A program made the position numbers and the translations under genes. A DNA stretch of 64,000 nt from Typhlomys cinereus (lineage: Eukaryota; Chordata; Mammalia; Rodentia; Platacanthomyidae). Within the stretch, counting starts at the first letter, position 1; every line of letters begins with the position of its first letter. The notes below the pieces were generated by a model. That model saw nothing but the letters and a program-made list of their open reading frames with translations. It was not told the DNA's origin and ran no database searches. Below are positions 23,880 through 33,478 of the stretch, in pieces. The stretch covers positions 279,713 through 343,712 of the forward strand of contig JALPQD010000915.1 in assembly GCA_023101885.1 (NCBI GenBank). Reading direction: 5' to 3'.

Positions 23880-24279
23880 AGCAGACCAAGTTGTTTGTGC
23901 CAAATCAGAGTTTAAAATGGACCCTTCTAGGTGAGTTTTAAAGTCCACGAAGGGATTTTCTTGATCCAGAAAGTGTCTGGCCTGGAATTGCTGTGTAGGT
24001 TTGAAGTAAGGGCACAGTTCTATCTCTTGAAAGGTATGTTAGATGGCCCTATGGGTCTTCTATAGTGTCTATAATGATTTTATGAGATAATGGTTAGCTT
24101 TCTTCAGTTTATGGGATATCCCCTAATTTGGGGAGGATGGATGGGGGCCTTCCAAACATATATCTGGCCTTTAGAAGAGCAAAGGGGAGGAGGTTGGTTT
24201 CCTTTTCAATTGTTTTAAGACATTTGAGTCCAGTTCATCCTCTCTACTTGCCCTGAGGCCAGTGCAATCTCCAATTTAT

Positions 24280-24570
24280 ATTTAATGTCTTTTAACACTA
24301 TTTGAAAGATCTCATCTGTGAAGTCTGGGCCATTGTCATACCTCAGAAAAGGACAGTCTAAACCTAGGTATTAATTTCTTATAATACCATAGAAGCTGTT
24401 TCTGACCTGGTAGAGAATAATTTTATCTATTCCAAGAAACTGTCCATAAATACCAACGAATATTTATAGCCAAATGCAGTCGGTTTCATCTCAGTAAAGT
24501 CTAGTTTCCCAACATTTTCCAGGTAACGTGCCATGGGCCCAGATCCTTGCTGGGGCTCTCTTACCTACCT
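24280..24570 (-). pseudogene. ERV pol remnant, integrase-like
   Basis: On the minus strand, 'gtatgacaatggcccagacttc' near 24318-24339 encodes Y-D-N-G-P-D-F, the retroviral integrase core motif that includes the second catalytic aspartate. Recognisable coding texture continues toward the strand's 3' side. It is too broken to be functional. Confidence 0.65.
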
Positions 24571-24805
24571 TTTGATTTATTTGTGGGCGAGTAATACAGC
24601 TGGATAACAAGTATCTGGTGGTCTTGTGGAATGTAATATCACGATTGGAAAAGCTCAGTTATTTTGTGGCCCCTCAGTGGGTGGCTTGTTGGAACTGATT
24701 TATCATTTTTCTCCCTAAGGTCAGAGGGATTATCAGCCTTCAATCTGCTAGTGTCCATCAACCCTTATACTTTGAGGTTTAGTTAAATTTTGTCTAGCCT
24801 TTCTC

Positions 24806-24844
24806 TTTATTAACTTTTATTTATTTATTTACTTATTTATTTTG

Positions 24845-24888
<44 letters not shown>

Positions 24889-25119
24889 CAGAGGGCACTG
24901 CATGTCTCTATAGAAGATCAAGGGGACTTCAGGAATCATCCGGAATTGGTTCTACCTCCTTTTTGCTTTTATTCTGGGATTTCCCAGGTTCTGCCCACAA
25001 GGACCATAAGTACAGGCCACTACCATTTCCTCCTGGCGTTTTTATGGGGGACTGGGATCCGAACTCAAGACCTTCTGCTTGGAAAGCAGAATCTTAATCC
25101 TGGGGCCATCTCTTCAGCA
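24806..25119 (-). mobile_element. SINE inside the ERV, older subfamily, with TSD
   Basis: Reverse copy with tail 'ttatttatttatttacttattta', a (TG)n run at 24846-24886, the older body type ('gggacttcaggaatcatccgg') and the head ending 'ccatctcttcag'. The 16-bp duplication is ttgtctagcctttctc (24790-24805) and ttgtctagcttttctc (25120-25135). It splits pol, so it is younger than the provirus. Confidence 0.92.
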
Positions 25120-25339
25120 TTGTCTAGCTTTTCTCATCAGCTGTATAGACTGAATCTGTTGGCAGAGTTGCCTCTGGAACAGTCACTAAAATCTGGAGTG
25201 GTCCCACTGGTTCTTGGGTAACTTCTCGTGTTGCCTGGTTCACTGTCTGATTCCCTTGGGCTCCAGGGGAATCTCTTCTCCCATTTTGAGGCCTCTGTTA
25301 GGGCTATGAGTTAATTTCTGTCTCTTTCATCAATACAGC

Positions 25340-25960
25340 AGTTTTTTTATAGCCCAGATATAAGCTGACCATCTAGGTGTCACAGAGTCCAATTTCTTGG
25401 ACAGGTATGCCATCAGTGTCTTCCATGGTCCTAAAGTTTCACTTAAGAACCCTTAGACTGTATCTCAAGCCTCATCCATGAACAGATGGAATAACTTGGT
25501 GACATATGGAGTGCCAAAACTGGCATCTACATCAAAAGGGTTTTTTTTGAGGTTTACAGAAGCTTGTTCTTTCTCAGTTCACACCAAGTGTAGTGTTTTC
25601 TCTAAGCTGGCATATAGTAATTTGGAAACCTCAGAAAACCACAAAATCTATAGATGAAAAAAGCCCATGGTCCCAGGAACTCCTGCTTTTACTCTCTGGG
25701 GTTGATGTCTGAAATATGACTGGAAGACAGGCATGCTTATCTCCTTTCAGAGGATAGCCCAGGTAAGTGACTCAGACTCACAAGGCTAGACTCTCTTTGT
25801 TGACATGCAGTACCTCATTGTCTGGTGTCTCTGTAGGAGTCCTGTGACTCTGGGGCAGTCCTCCTCAGTCTCAGTGGCAATAAGAAAATCATCCATATAT
25901 TCACAATTCTCTTGTCAGTACTCCAAGATGTCTGCAGTTCTCCATTTCTTTGTCCTGGTT
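25340..25960 (-). pseudogene. ERV pol remnant, reverse transcriptase-like
   Basis: Minus-strand codons near 25880-25903 read I-Y-M-D-D-F-L-I-A, containing the YMDD catalytic motif of retroviral reverse transcriptase. A stretch near 25369-25417 reads as the A-Y-L-S-K-K-L-D-type connection segment typical of gammaretroviruses. In-frame stops and frameshifts break the region. Confidence 0.75.
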
Positions 25961-26099
25961 TCCTTTTCTTTCCTTTCTCCTAGTATTCCTATTTTTAGAT
26001 TTCTTTAAATCTGTCTTAAACCTTCTGGGAAATTTCTAATAACTGAGACCTATTTAATGTTTAAGGACCTTTATTTTTTGTAATTTTGATCTTATATTG

Positions 26100-26545
26100 G
26101 GGCTGACTCGGTGACAAAGGCAATGTTTATAGCTCATCCGTTTTCAGGTGCCTCTGGATCTACCTCCTTCAGACTTTACAGGAATCCAGCAGGTGATTTT
26201 TGAAGAATTACCTGTTTGGAGAGGTTGTTGAGTTATCGGGCAGCTGCTCTGATCCTTCCTAACAGGATTTGGTGAAAGTTTTCCAGATCCTCCTTTTCTT
26301 TGTTTGTGTTAGGGTCCTCAATTAGGCCTCTCAGATGAGAAGACTTGCTCTATGTGGGCATGGCCATCTGGAAGTGAAATTGTTACTGACCCAAGAGCCA
26401 GCCTTCAGCTTTCTAGTGAACAGGGCAGCCAAGAGCTGTTGACAGTTGTCCCAAGTAGGTATAAAAGACAGTTTCAAGAAACCCAGTGAACCTAAGTCCA
26501 GGACTAATTGAGCCTTTATAGGTTTAACCCTGTGTGTGCAGTGCC

Positions 26546-26548
<3 letters not shown>
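26100..26548 (-). pseudogene. ERV gag remnant, capsid-like
   Basis: Minus-strand translation around 26430-26460 contains a W-D-N-C-Q-Q-L-L segment resembling the conserved capsid block of gammaretroviral Gag, within a short open stretch (26331-26582). The frame enters a (CA)n microsatellite on its upstream side, so the reading frame is lost. Confidence 0.65.
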
Positions 26549-26579
<31 letters not shown>

Positions 26580-26585
26580 CACACA
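26549..26585. repeat. (CA)n microsatellite
   Basis: A CA run with one 'cg' interruption, lying between the gag-like sequence and the next repeat. Confidence 0.95.
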
Positions 26586-26589
26586 AAGG

Positions 26590-27240
26590 GGGATTTGGAT
26601 GTTGTAGGGTCACTCTCTTGGAGTCTTTATGTATCCAGGTTCTTAAATTCAGAGTCGAAGACTGAAAGAATTGAACTCATAGACTTCTGGAGTACCATGA
26701 GGGACAAGGATGCCCTGGAGAACTCATGGACTCCAGGTATGGAATCCTTGAGGGGCATGGAGCTGGAAAATAACTCGTGGACTCCAAATGTGAAGTGCTG
26801 TGAGGGGCAGGCGCCAAAGATGACTGCCAGGTCAGGGATATTTATACACTTTAGCACGCCTGGGAAAAATGGCTTTTCCTTATTGGTTAGTTCATACTGA
26901 GGCCCAACCCAGTTGATCTTGTGCCCACCTCATGGTCACACTGTTTCTTTTGATGGATTTAGCTTACCCGCTATGGAGAACTCATCTCCATATCCTTCCG
27001 TAAATAAAAGGTTGGGGGAATTGGCTATCTTATTTCTGTGAAGGATTGGAGTCAATTCCTCCTTATCAACAAGGGGTGTTTCTCCAGGGTAATCCCAGCA
27101 GTGGGGGTTGGTTTCCAAGACCTTCAGAGACCTTCCCAGCATGTATGTTCTAAAACTGCCTAATGTTAAGAACCCACATTCAGTTGCCTGCCTGGTCAGC
27201 CCCTTGGGCAGAAGTTGTAGCAATGGGCCATAAGTATATA
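26590..27240. repeat. LTR-like insert with three tandem about-60-bp units
   Basis: From about 26675 to 26815 a unit of the form 'actcatggactcc...gtgaggggca' recurs three times with variation (anchors near 26677, 26722 and 26776). The segment interrupts the ERV gag region. A related-looking purine-rich text appears at about 47085-47300. I infer a second LTR-type insertion, family unknown. Confidence 0.4.
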
Positions 27241-28504
27241 CCCTGAACTAGGTCATTACCCTCTTCACATTTGTTAGACCCTTTTGGGGAGATGAGTGAG
27301 TGCCCATTCAGAGGTTATACATTTCTTTTTTAAATTTTTATCTTTTTCCTGTGGAGCATATTCAAAGCTTCCTATCGGAGACCCAGTTTTACTCTTCAGA
27401 GTACCATCGAGGGGCTTAAAATGAAGATCTCTTGAGGGGTGATCAAGCCCACACTGGCTCCTGACTCTGGGAGGAATTAACTTACTCAGATGGTCTAGGA
27501 TCCTGCCTCCTTCCACCTCAGCACTCCAGTCCAGAGCTCTTCAGTCCTCTTCTAGCTCCCTGGAAAAAGCAACCCCAAAATTCCACTGGGAGTGCACACC
27601 TTCACTGGTTCCTGGAACTGCCATTGGCCTGCAGGGTCCACCAGCAGTTTTCATCAAGGGGGAAAGGGACCTTGCTGGTGGTACCTCACTGACATAAACC
27701 ATAAAGGGACCCTGGATTCGATCGAGGTAGTCTGCACCTCTGGCAGATTCTGAAGTGTAGAGTCCTCGAGACCTGGCTTCTCCTATTAGGGAAATAGGAA
27801 CTGAGGTTGCCTCAGCCAGTGTTTATTTGACATTAGTGTAATTGAGTCTCCATGAGTACTGGCAGTATGGGTGGGTCCAAAGTAAAAGTTAAGGAATATT
27901 CCTGATCTATTTATCTCTCTCATTTATCAGGAACATACCTTGAGGGCAGGTCAAGCTCCTCACATGGAGGTGGAAGAGCTGGCTGTGAATTCTGCTTTTT
28001 CCAAGGTGCGGGTCTGGTCACAAATAAATACAAAGACCCTAGGAGCCCAATGCAAGTTACAAGAGAACACAGAGGCTTACAGTAAATAGACAAATGAACA
28101 GACATGACAGAAATAGTAAAACACAAGGACTAAACAACGAACCGGAAGACAGACACTTGGAGGCCACCACACTCTCCCATATTCATATGCCAGAAACCAG
28201 AGGACCCAGGGGAGTGTCCCCCCCAAATATTGAATTAAACAGCTATGTCCAACCTCCCCAGACGTCCCCAGAAGGTGCCTTCCCTGTCCTACCAGTGGAG
28301 GTGACCAAAAAACAGAACCAGATGGCTTTTTATTCCCCAATTTAGGGTGGTGCAGAGGTGGAGATCCAGGGCAATGCAGATTCTTGGGGAAGGCTTCAGT
28401 CTTGGAGTCTGGAGCATCTAGGTGGCAACTCTCCCAAGAATGAGTCCTTCCCCTCACCGTGCCTTCAGGCTGGTGGTTGAGCCTCTGGGGTTGCTTCCTG
28501 GCCA
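27241..28504 (-). other. ERV gag/leader region, non-coding now
   Basis: The position between the gag-like block and the primer site makes this the gag 5' part and leader of the provirus. A 204-codon minus-strand frame at 28077-28691 runs through leader, primer site and LTR, so it is not a gene. Some of the segment (28320-28500) is plainly leader adjoining the primer site. Confidence 0.5.
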
Positions 28505-28522
28505 TAATGGATGAGCCCCCAA
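28505..28522 (-). other. Retroviral primer-binding site, proline-tRNA type
   Basis: The minus strand reads TGGGGGCTCATCCATTAT, matching the 3' end of tRNA-Pro in the first 9 bases, the primer of gammaretroviruses. It lies two bases from the LTR end ('...ataaca tt TGGGGG'), the normal spacing. Confidence 0.75.
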
Positions 28523-28524
28523 AT

Positions 28525-28989
28525 GTTATGGTGTAACTGCCTGCCAGGAACAGAAAATCTAGATGCAAATGTTGATCAAAAGACTGGTTTATTACTCTGA
28601 CCAGCTCCAGCTCACTGGTCAAAATGAGTAATGAGCCAGAAACTGGGAAAAAATGGGTTACATGCATTATATACATCTCTTGTTTGAACAAAAGGAAGAA
28701 GGAGAGCCCTTTCTGATAATGATCTATCTAAAGAATGTGACAGTCTTCTGGACAGCTATCTATTCCATTTGCTGAAGAAGGAAAGCAGGACTGGGTATTG
28801 AGATAACCAGATGCCATAAGGACTGATGTTTGTGGAGGGCAGAAACCATTGTGTTAGGTCTTGGACCTAACAACTTCTGTGAACTTTCTTAAAACAACCT
28901 CTTATCTCAGTCCCAGTAGAAGGGAAGGGGGTGAAGATAGACTTTGTATAGTATAGGCTTTTATTGATACTTTGTCCTACTTCATGACG
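28525..28989 (-). mobile_element. ERV 5' LTR
   Basis: Begins 'tgttatggtgtaactgcc' on plus, i.e. ends '...ataaca' on the minus strand directly before the primer site. The other end is not defined by a target duplication and is placed at about 28.99 kb by typical LTR length. No partner LTR is seen. Confidence 0.55.
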
Positions 28990-29163
28990 AGCAACAGAAG
29001 ATGGTCATTGAAGTAAAGGATGACTATTTGACTTGCTGGCCTTTGGTAATAATGATATTTTCTTACCGTGTCATGATGCTTCCATTTTGATGTTCTGTCT
29101 GTGTTGAGGTATTTAACTTACTTTGATGTATTAGACTATTATGGTTAATCAACTTTCAACTTT

Positions 29164-29432
29164 AAAAAAAATTATTATTTGTTATTTATTCAATTGTGCG
29201 TGTGCGCGTATGTGCGTGTGTGCGTGTGTGTGTGTGCGCAGAACCAAGGGTAAATTCGGGAACCACCTCCTCCTTGTTTACTCTGCCCGGGGATTCACAG
29301 GCTCCGCCCTACCAGGACCAGAAACGCAGGCCGCCTCCGCTTCCGCCCGGCATCTAAGTGGGGTTTAGGATCCGAACTCAGGAACTTCCGCCTGCAAGGC
29401 AGAGGCTTAACCCTGAGCCACCTCTCCAGCCC
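29164..29432 (-). mobile_element. SINE with exact 14-bp TSD
   Basis: Reverse copy with a short alternating tail ('gtgcgtgtgcgcgtatgtgcg'), body and head ending 'gccacctctccagccc'. Target duplication caactttcaacttt is exact (29150-29163 and 29433-29446). The perfect duplication and GC-rich body mark it as one of the youngest insertions in the window. Confidence 0.94.
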
Positions 29433-29628
29433 CAACTTTCAACTTTTATAACTAAAGCTTTAATGACAGAACATTTTAAAACTTGTCTATGAGAACTTTT
29501 ATAGTTTTATAATTAATAAAATTGAATGTGTTTATAGTATAAGATTAATTTGACAGCTGTGGGGAAAGGATGGAAAAGTTTCAATTTAAAGGTGATATGT
29601 TTTTGTGCCAAGTTGACATGGGGTGAAG

Positions 29629-30022
29629 TGTCATAATTAGTATAGGTGTCAACTTGACAGCTGACAGTTTGAGCTCTGGGCACATTTGCAGAGAATTGGT
29701 AGTTGAGTTAACTGTATAGGAGATTGTCTAGTGGATGGGGAAGGTCTAGTTCATGGTGAAGAGGATGGAGGGAACTCATTGAGAAATTTGGTATAGTTGG
29801 CCAGGCATGCTGAACTGGTGAGTAAGGATTGTCCCTCTCTGAGTTGTTACATGGTCATCGTGTAGCCAGTTCCCTTGGTCCTTGGAGTTTTTATGGCGTC
29901 TCCTGACAAGTGAGACAAGGAACTGTAACCAGACTATCATAAGAGAAAGTAAAACCCCTTGTTCTCCTATTTAAGCTGTTTTATCATGAATTTATCAACA
30001 CCTATGCAGGCAAGCTTCAACA
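29629..30022 (+). mobile_element. MaLR-type solo LTR (family alpha)
   Basis: Sense copy: 'tgtcataattagtataggtgtcaacttgacagctgac' to 'tatgcaggcaagcttcaaca'. Flanks do not show a clear 5-bp duplication. Confidence 0.82.
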
Positions 30023-30055
30023 CTTTTTTACAGTAAAACAAGCCCTGTAGGATTG

Positions 30056-30395
30056 TGACGATTAGTGTTCATTGTCCACTTGAAAAAAACCAAATTCACT
30101 TGGAAGATAGGCCTCTGAACATGACTGTAGGAGAATATTTTATGTTAACCGATGTGTGAGAACCCTTCTTTATTGGTGGCAGGACCATTCACTAGGAAGA
30201 AGATCCTTAACTATATAAATAAGGAAATGAACTGAGAGCAGTATGAATTCATTTGTGATTCTATAATTTCAATTGTGAATACTATGTGACCAGCTCCTTT
30301 AAGTTCCTGCAACTGTAGCTGCCTTGCCATGGTTAGTTGTAGCATTAAACTGTAGGCCAAATAAATTCTTTCTCCCTTAAATAATTTTCTTAGGG
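30056..30395 (+). mobile_element. LTR-like rodent repeat (family gamma-like)
   Basis: Starts 'tgtgacgattagtg'. Contains the 'gtgaccagctcctttaagttcctgc' and 'gtaggccaaataaattctttctcccttaa' blocks typical of rodent MaLR-type LTRs, the latter with an AATAAA signal. Assigned by texture; the ends are approximate. Confidence 0.55.
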
Positions 30396-30505
30396 AGGGT
30401 AAGACATTAAGATACTAAGATAAGAAAACATATTTATTTATGAATAAATACATTTTTAAAATTGCTTCAGACAAATACCAAGGCCATGAATTCCTGCTAT
30501 TTGCT

Positions 30506-30918
30506 TGTTGTAGTTTGTCTACCTGCTTCCAAGAAATTCACAAACAACTTAGGAGAACAAGGAGCGTTATTTTTTCTTGTTTACAGTTCTGGTTACACTT
30601 TTTAGTCCAGCCTAGCAGGAGAGCTCAACACCAAGAGTCAAGGGAATTGACCATGCTACGTTCATAGGAATTGCTGAGAGAGGGGCAAATCTCACCAACT
30701 AGACTGAAAGTTTGCAAAAGCATGCCAAAGAAGTATGACTCCATCTGTCTAATCACTTTCCAAAATGGAAACCCCATCCATTATAGGCTGTACTTTCCAA
30801 TATCAATTAGACAATCTCTTGAAGATTTGTTTAGGGCTTGCCTTAACTAACAATACTGCACAGATTTGTTCAAGCTCAGCCTTTAATTGTCAAGTTGACA
30901 CCTAGAGCCATTATAATG
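30506..30918 (-). mobile_element. MaLR-type solo LTR (family alpha), diverged
   Basis: Reverse copy: 'tgttgtagtttgtctacctgc' to 'tcaagttgacacctagagccattataatg'. It shares the full layout with 8931-9331 but has more substitutions. Confidence 0.8.
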
Positions 30919-31349
30919 TTCCTGGAAACTGAATGCCTAGGAAAGTTCTGGAGATAATTCAATCTCAGTCTAAAGGCATAAGAGCTAGGGCCTCCAATGT
31001 TCATGGGAAAGAGAAGATGATGAAATGGTTCCCCTCAAAGAGAGAGAGGTAAATTGTATCTTCATTTTTTTTTCTATTCTGGAACTTACCAGATAAGATG
31101 ATACCCTACTCATACTGACAAAGATATTGTTTACTTAGTTCACAAATACAAATACTAATATTTTTCAGACACTCTCTCAAAGGCATATACAGAAATAATA
31201 TTTCAACAGTTAGGTGAATATCTATTACCTTAGTCAAGTTTATACATATAATTATTCATTATACACTTATAATCACCCTAATCTAATAAATTCTAGAATC
31301 TACTATAAAACATAAGGTCCAACTTTTCATCGAAATCAGGTGTAGCTAA
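30919..31349. other. Intergenic, no feature recognised
   Basis: AT-rich unique-looking DNA between two LTRs. Confidence 0.5.
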
Positions 31350-31703
31350 TGTAACAGTTACTCTTAACTATTGCTGTGAGAGAACACCCAAAGTCAATCA
31401 ACTTAAGGGAGAAGGGGAGTTTTATTGATCTTAGGGTTCCAGAGGGGAGATACAGTCTTTCATGGCAGAGGTGGCATGGCTGGCTGGCCGAAGCTGGAGA
31501 TAGGCTATGCTACACCCATCTGAGGCTGAGAGCTACCAGACTGCTTGCTGAAAAGGCAGACTCCTCCTGGAGGTAGGGTGGGACTAATCCACCTCAAGGC
31601 CCACCCCTTGTGACCACCTTCCTCCAGCAAGGTTCTATCTCTCAAAGGTGCAATGCCCTTCCCAATCATATGAGACTGTGGGAACACACTTCAAACCATA
31701 ACA
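31350..31703 (-). mobile_element. MaLR-type solo LTR (family beta), exact 5-bp TSD
   Basis: Reverse copy of the LTR present twice in 33479-35647: 'tgtaacagttactcttaactattgctgtgag' to 'cttcaaaccataaca'. Flanked by GCTAA on both sides (31345-31349 and 31704-31708). Confidence 0.9.
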
Positions 31704-31708
31704 GCTAA

Positions 31709-32106
31709 TTTTCAGAATATATGATGCAATGCTTCCAATGTTAAAACTAGCTTAATATCTTTATATGTATAATATATATTCCTGTCCTAAAAAGAAGCAA
31801 AGACAGAGGAAAGATTGATGAATCCCAAAGTCCAAAACTTAGGACAATTGTCTTACATTTTAAAGAGTGATTTGAGAAATAATTTTCTTTCTGTACTCTG
31901 ACCTGTATACTTATTTGGTTGGTAATATGACTCTAGTAGTTCTTTTTGGGGTCTTTACTTGTATTACTCTGCTTTATGATTCCTTCAACAAAGGCCTAGA
32001 TGTACACACTGTGAAGTCTAGCTTGATGGGCTTGCTACCAAGGTTTCAGGCAAAGGCTGTGTATCCAGATGAAACCAAGATTACATCATTGAAGTTCTTT
32101 CAAATA
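31709..32106. other. Intergenic, no feature recognised
   Basis: About 400 bases of AT-rich DNA between two solo LTRs. Confidence 0.5.
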
Positions 32107-32111
32107 TGCTT

Positions 32112-32531
32112 TGTTGCAAATAGCCTGCATGGTTGCTGATAAGTCACAATTGAACAGCTTAACAGAATAAGGGATTTATTTTCTCTCATGGTTGTCCAGT
32201 TACAGTTCTCAGTCAAGCTTGACAGGAGAGCATGCACCAACACTAGGGCCAAGGGAACTGGACACACCATCTCTGCGTAATGGCTGAGAGAGGGACGATC
32301 CTTACTTGCCAGACCAGCATGTCTGGCTAAATATACACAAGGATGCCAGCTTTCTCAAGCTGTATTTTATTCCAGGGCCTAGTCCCACCCACCATGGGCT
32401 GGGCCTTCCCCATCAGCTAGACAATCTCCTGCCAGTTTGCTCTGGGCTTAACTCAACCACTAATTCTCCACAAATATGCCCAGAGCTCAAATCCTGAACT
32501 GTCAAGTTAACACCTGTGCTTAATTATGACA
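32112..32531 (-). mobile_element. MaLR-type solo LTR (family alpha), exact 5-bp TSD
   Basis: Reverse copy: 'tgttgcaaatagcctgcatggttgctgataag' to 'cacctgtgcttaattatgaca'. Flanked by TGCTT on both sides (32107-32111 and 32532-32536). Confidence 0.9.
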
Positions 32532-32536
32532 TGCTT

Positions 32537-33478
32537 AGGGACAATTTTTGTGAAATAGAGTATGTTTATAGTTGGATAGCAATAGATTACACTATTGGTG
32601 AACCTAGGAAAATTGGCCCTTTTTGTCTTGAACAGGTCAATGTTGAAGTGTTCCTACCTTTAATTTCATATTTGGGGGTAGTAAAACTATATACGTCGTC
32701 TTTTGTACCATGAGTTCTCCCTTTTCTTCAGAAAAGATGGGTAAAGAATTAACCAGCAATGATATTAGAAATGAGAACTTCAAAAAATGATCATTAAGAA
32801 GACAATAATATTCAGTCCATAACACCAGAAAGTTTGAAAATCAGGGAGGTAAAGCAGTGCTGCATAAAAATGAAATGTGAACTGATCATCTGTTCTCTTC
32901 ATGACATGTAGTTTCTGATTGGTAAAGCCTGGTGTATGACTTGAGCTTTTCTATCATTGCAGGCTCTCAGGATTTTCCAGCTGGTGATGCAACCACTGAT
33001 TTTGTACATCTGAGCCATCTAGGTTCATAGATGCTGATGCATTGGGTACAGGTTGACTGTAGGCTGTGAATTTCAAAAGCTCTTCAAGTGACTCCAGTGT
33101 GCAGAATATCTTGAAAAGGTTTGTGCTAAGGCCTGTGGAGTAACTGTCAATTGTAATTGTGACATTATTGGTAGACACAGTAAGGTCTTTTTTTTTTTTT
33201 CCATTTTAATTAACCCACCTGTGATCCCCCACTTTTGTCCCTTTCAAACTGAAAGCTCTGAATGTGTGGACTACAGTTAGTGCTGCATCTTTCTACTGCT
33301 GTTCAGATTTTTCATGTCAGGAGAAGGAGGAACTTCAGGAGATGAGGAGGATCAGGCAACCTGAGTCTAGAAAGATTATATCCAAAGTGTTCCAAAAATG
33401 TTTCCAAGGAAAGCCAGGTGGGAAACACAGGGAATTATATCAGTACAGAAACCTGCCTAGGCACATTGATATTACCCC
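32537..33478. other. Intergenic, no gene recognised
   Basis: Unique-looking DNA. A poly(T) at 33188-33200 could be the reversed tail of an unrecognised retroposed piece. Confidence 0.45.

Larger units (their letters stand above)
23880..28989 (-). mobile_element. Gammaretrovirus-like endogenous retrovirus, defective, env not seen
   Basis: An old antisense provirus. Reading along the minus strand there is an LTR (from about 28989 down to 28525), a proline-tRNA-type primer site, gag-like sequence, pol reverse transcriptase-like and then integrase-like sequence, ending about 23880. Frames are broken by many stops and shifts. It has been hit by a SINE (24806-25119), a (CA)n run (26549-26585) and a further repeat (about 26590-27240). 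No env and no second LTR is recognisable. Borders other than the LTR/primer junction are approximate. Confidence 0.75.

Noticed and set aside
28077..28691. 204-codon minus-strand frame
   Set aside because: It runs through an ERV LTR, primer site and leader, so it crosses non-coding provirus elements and has no recognisable domain.
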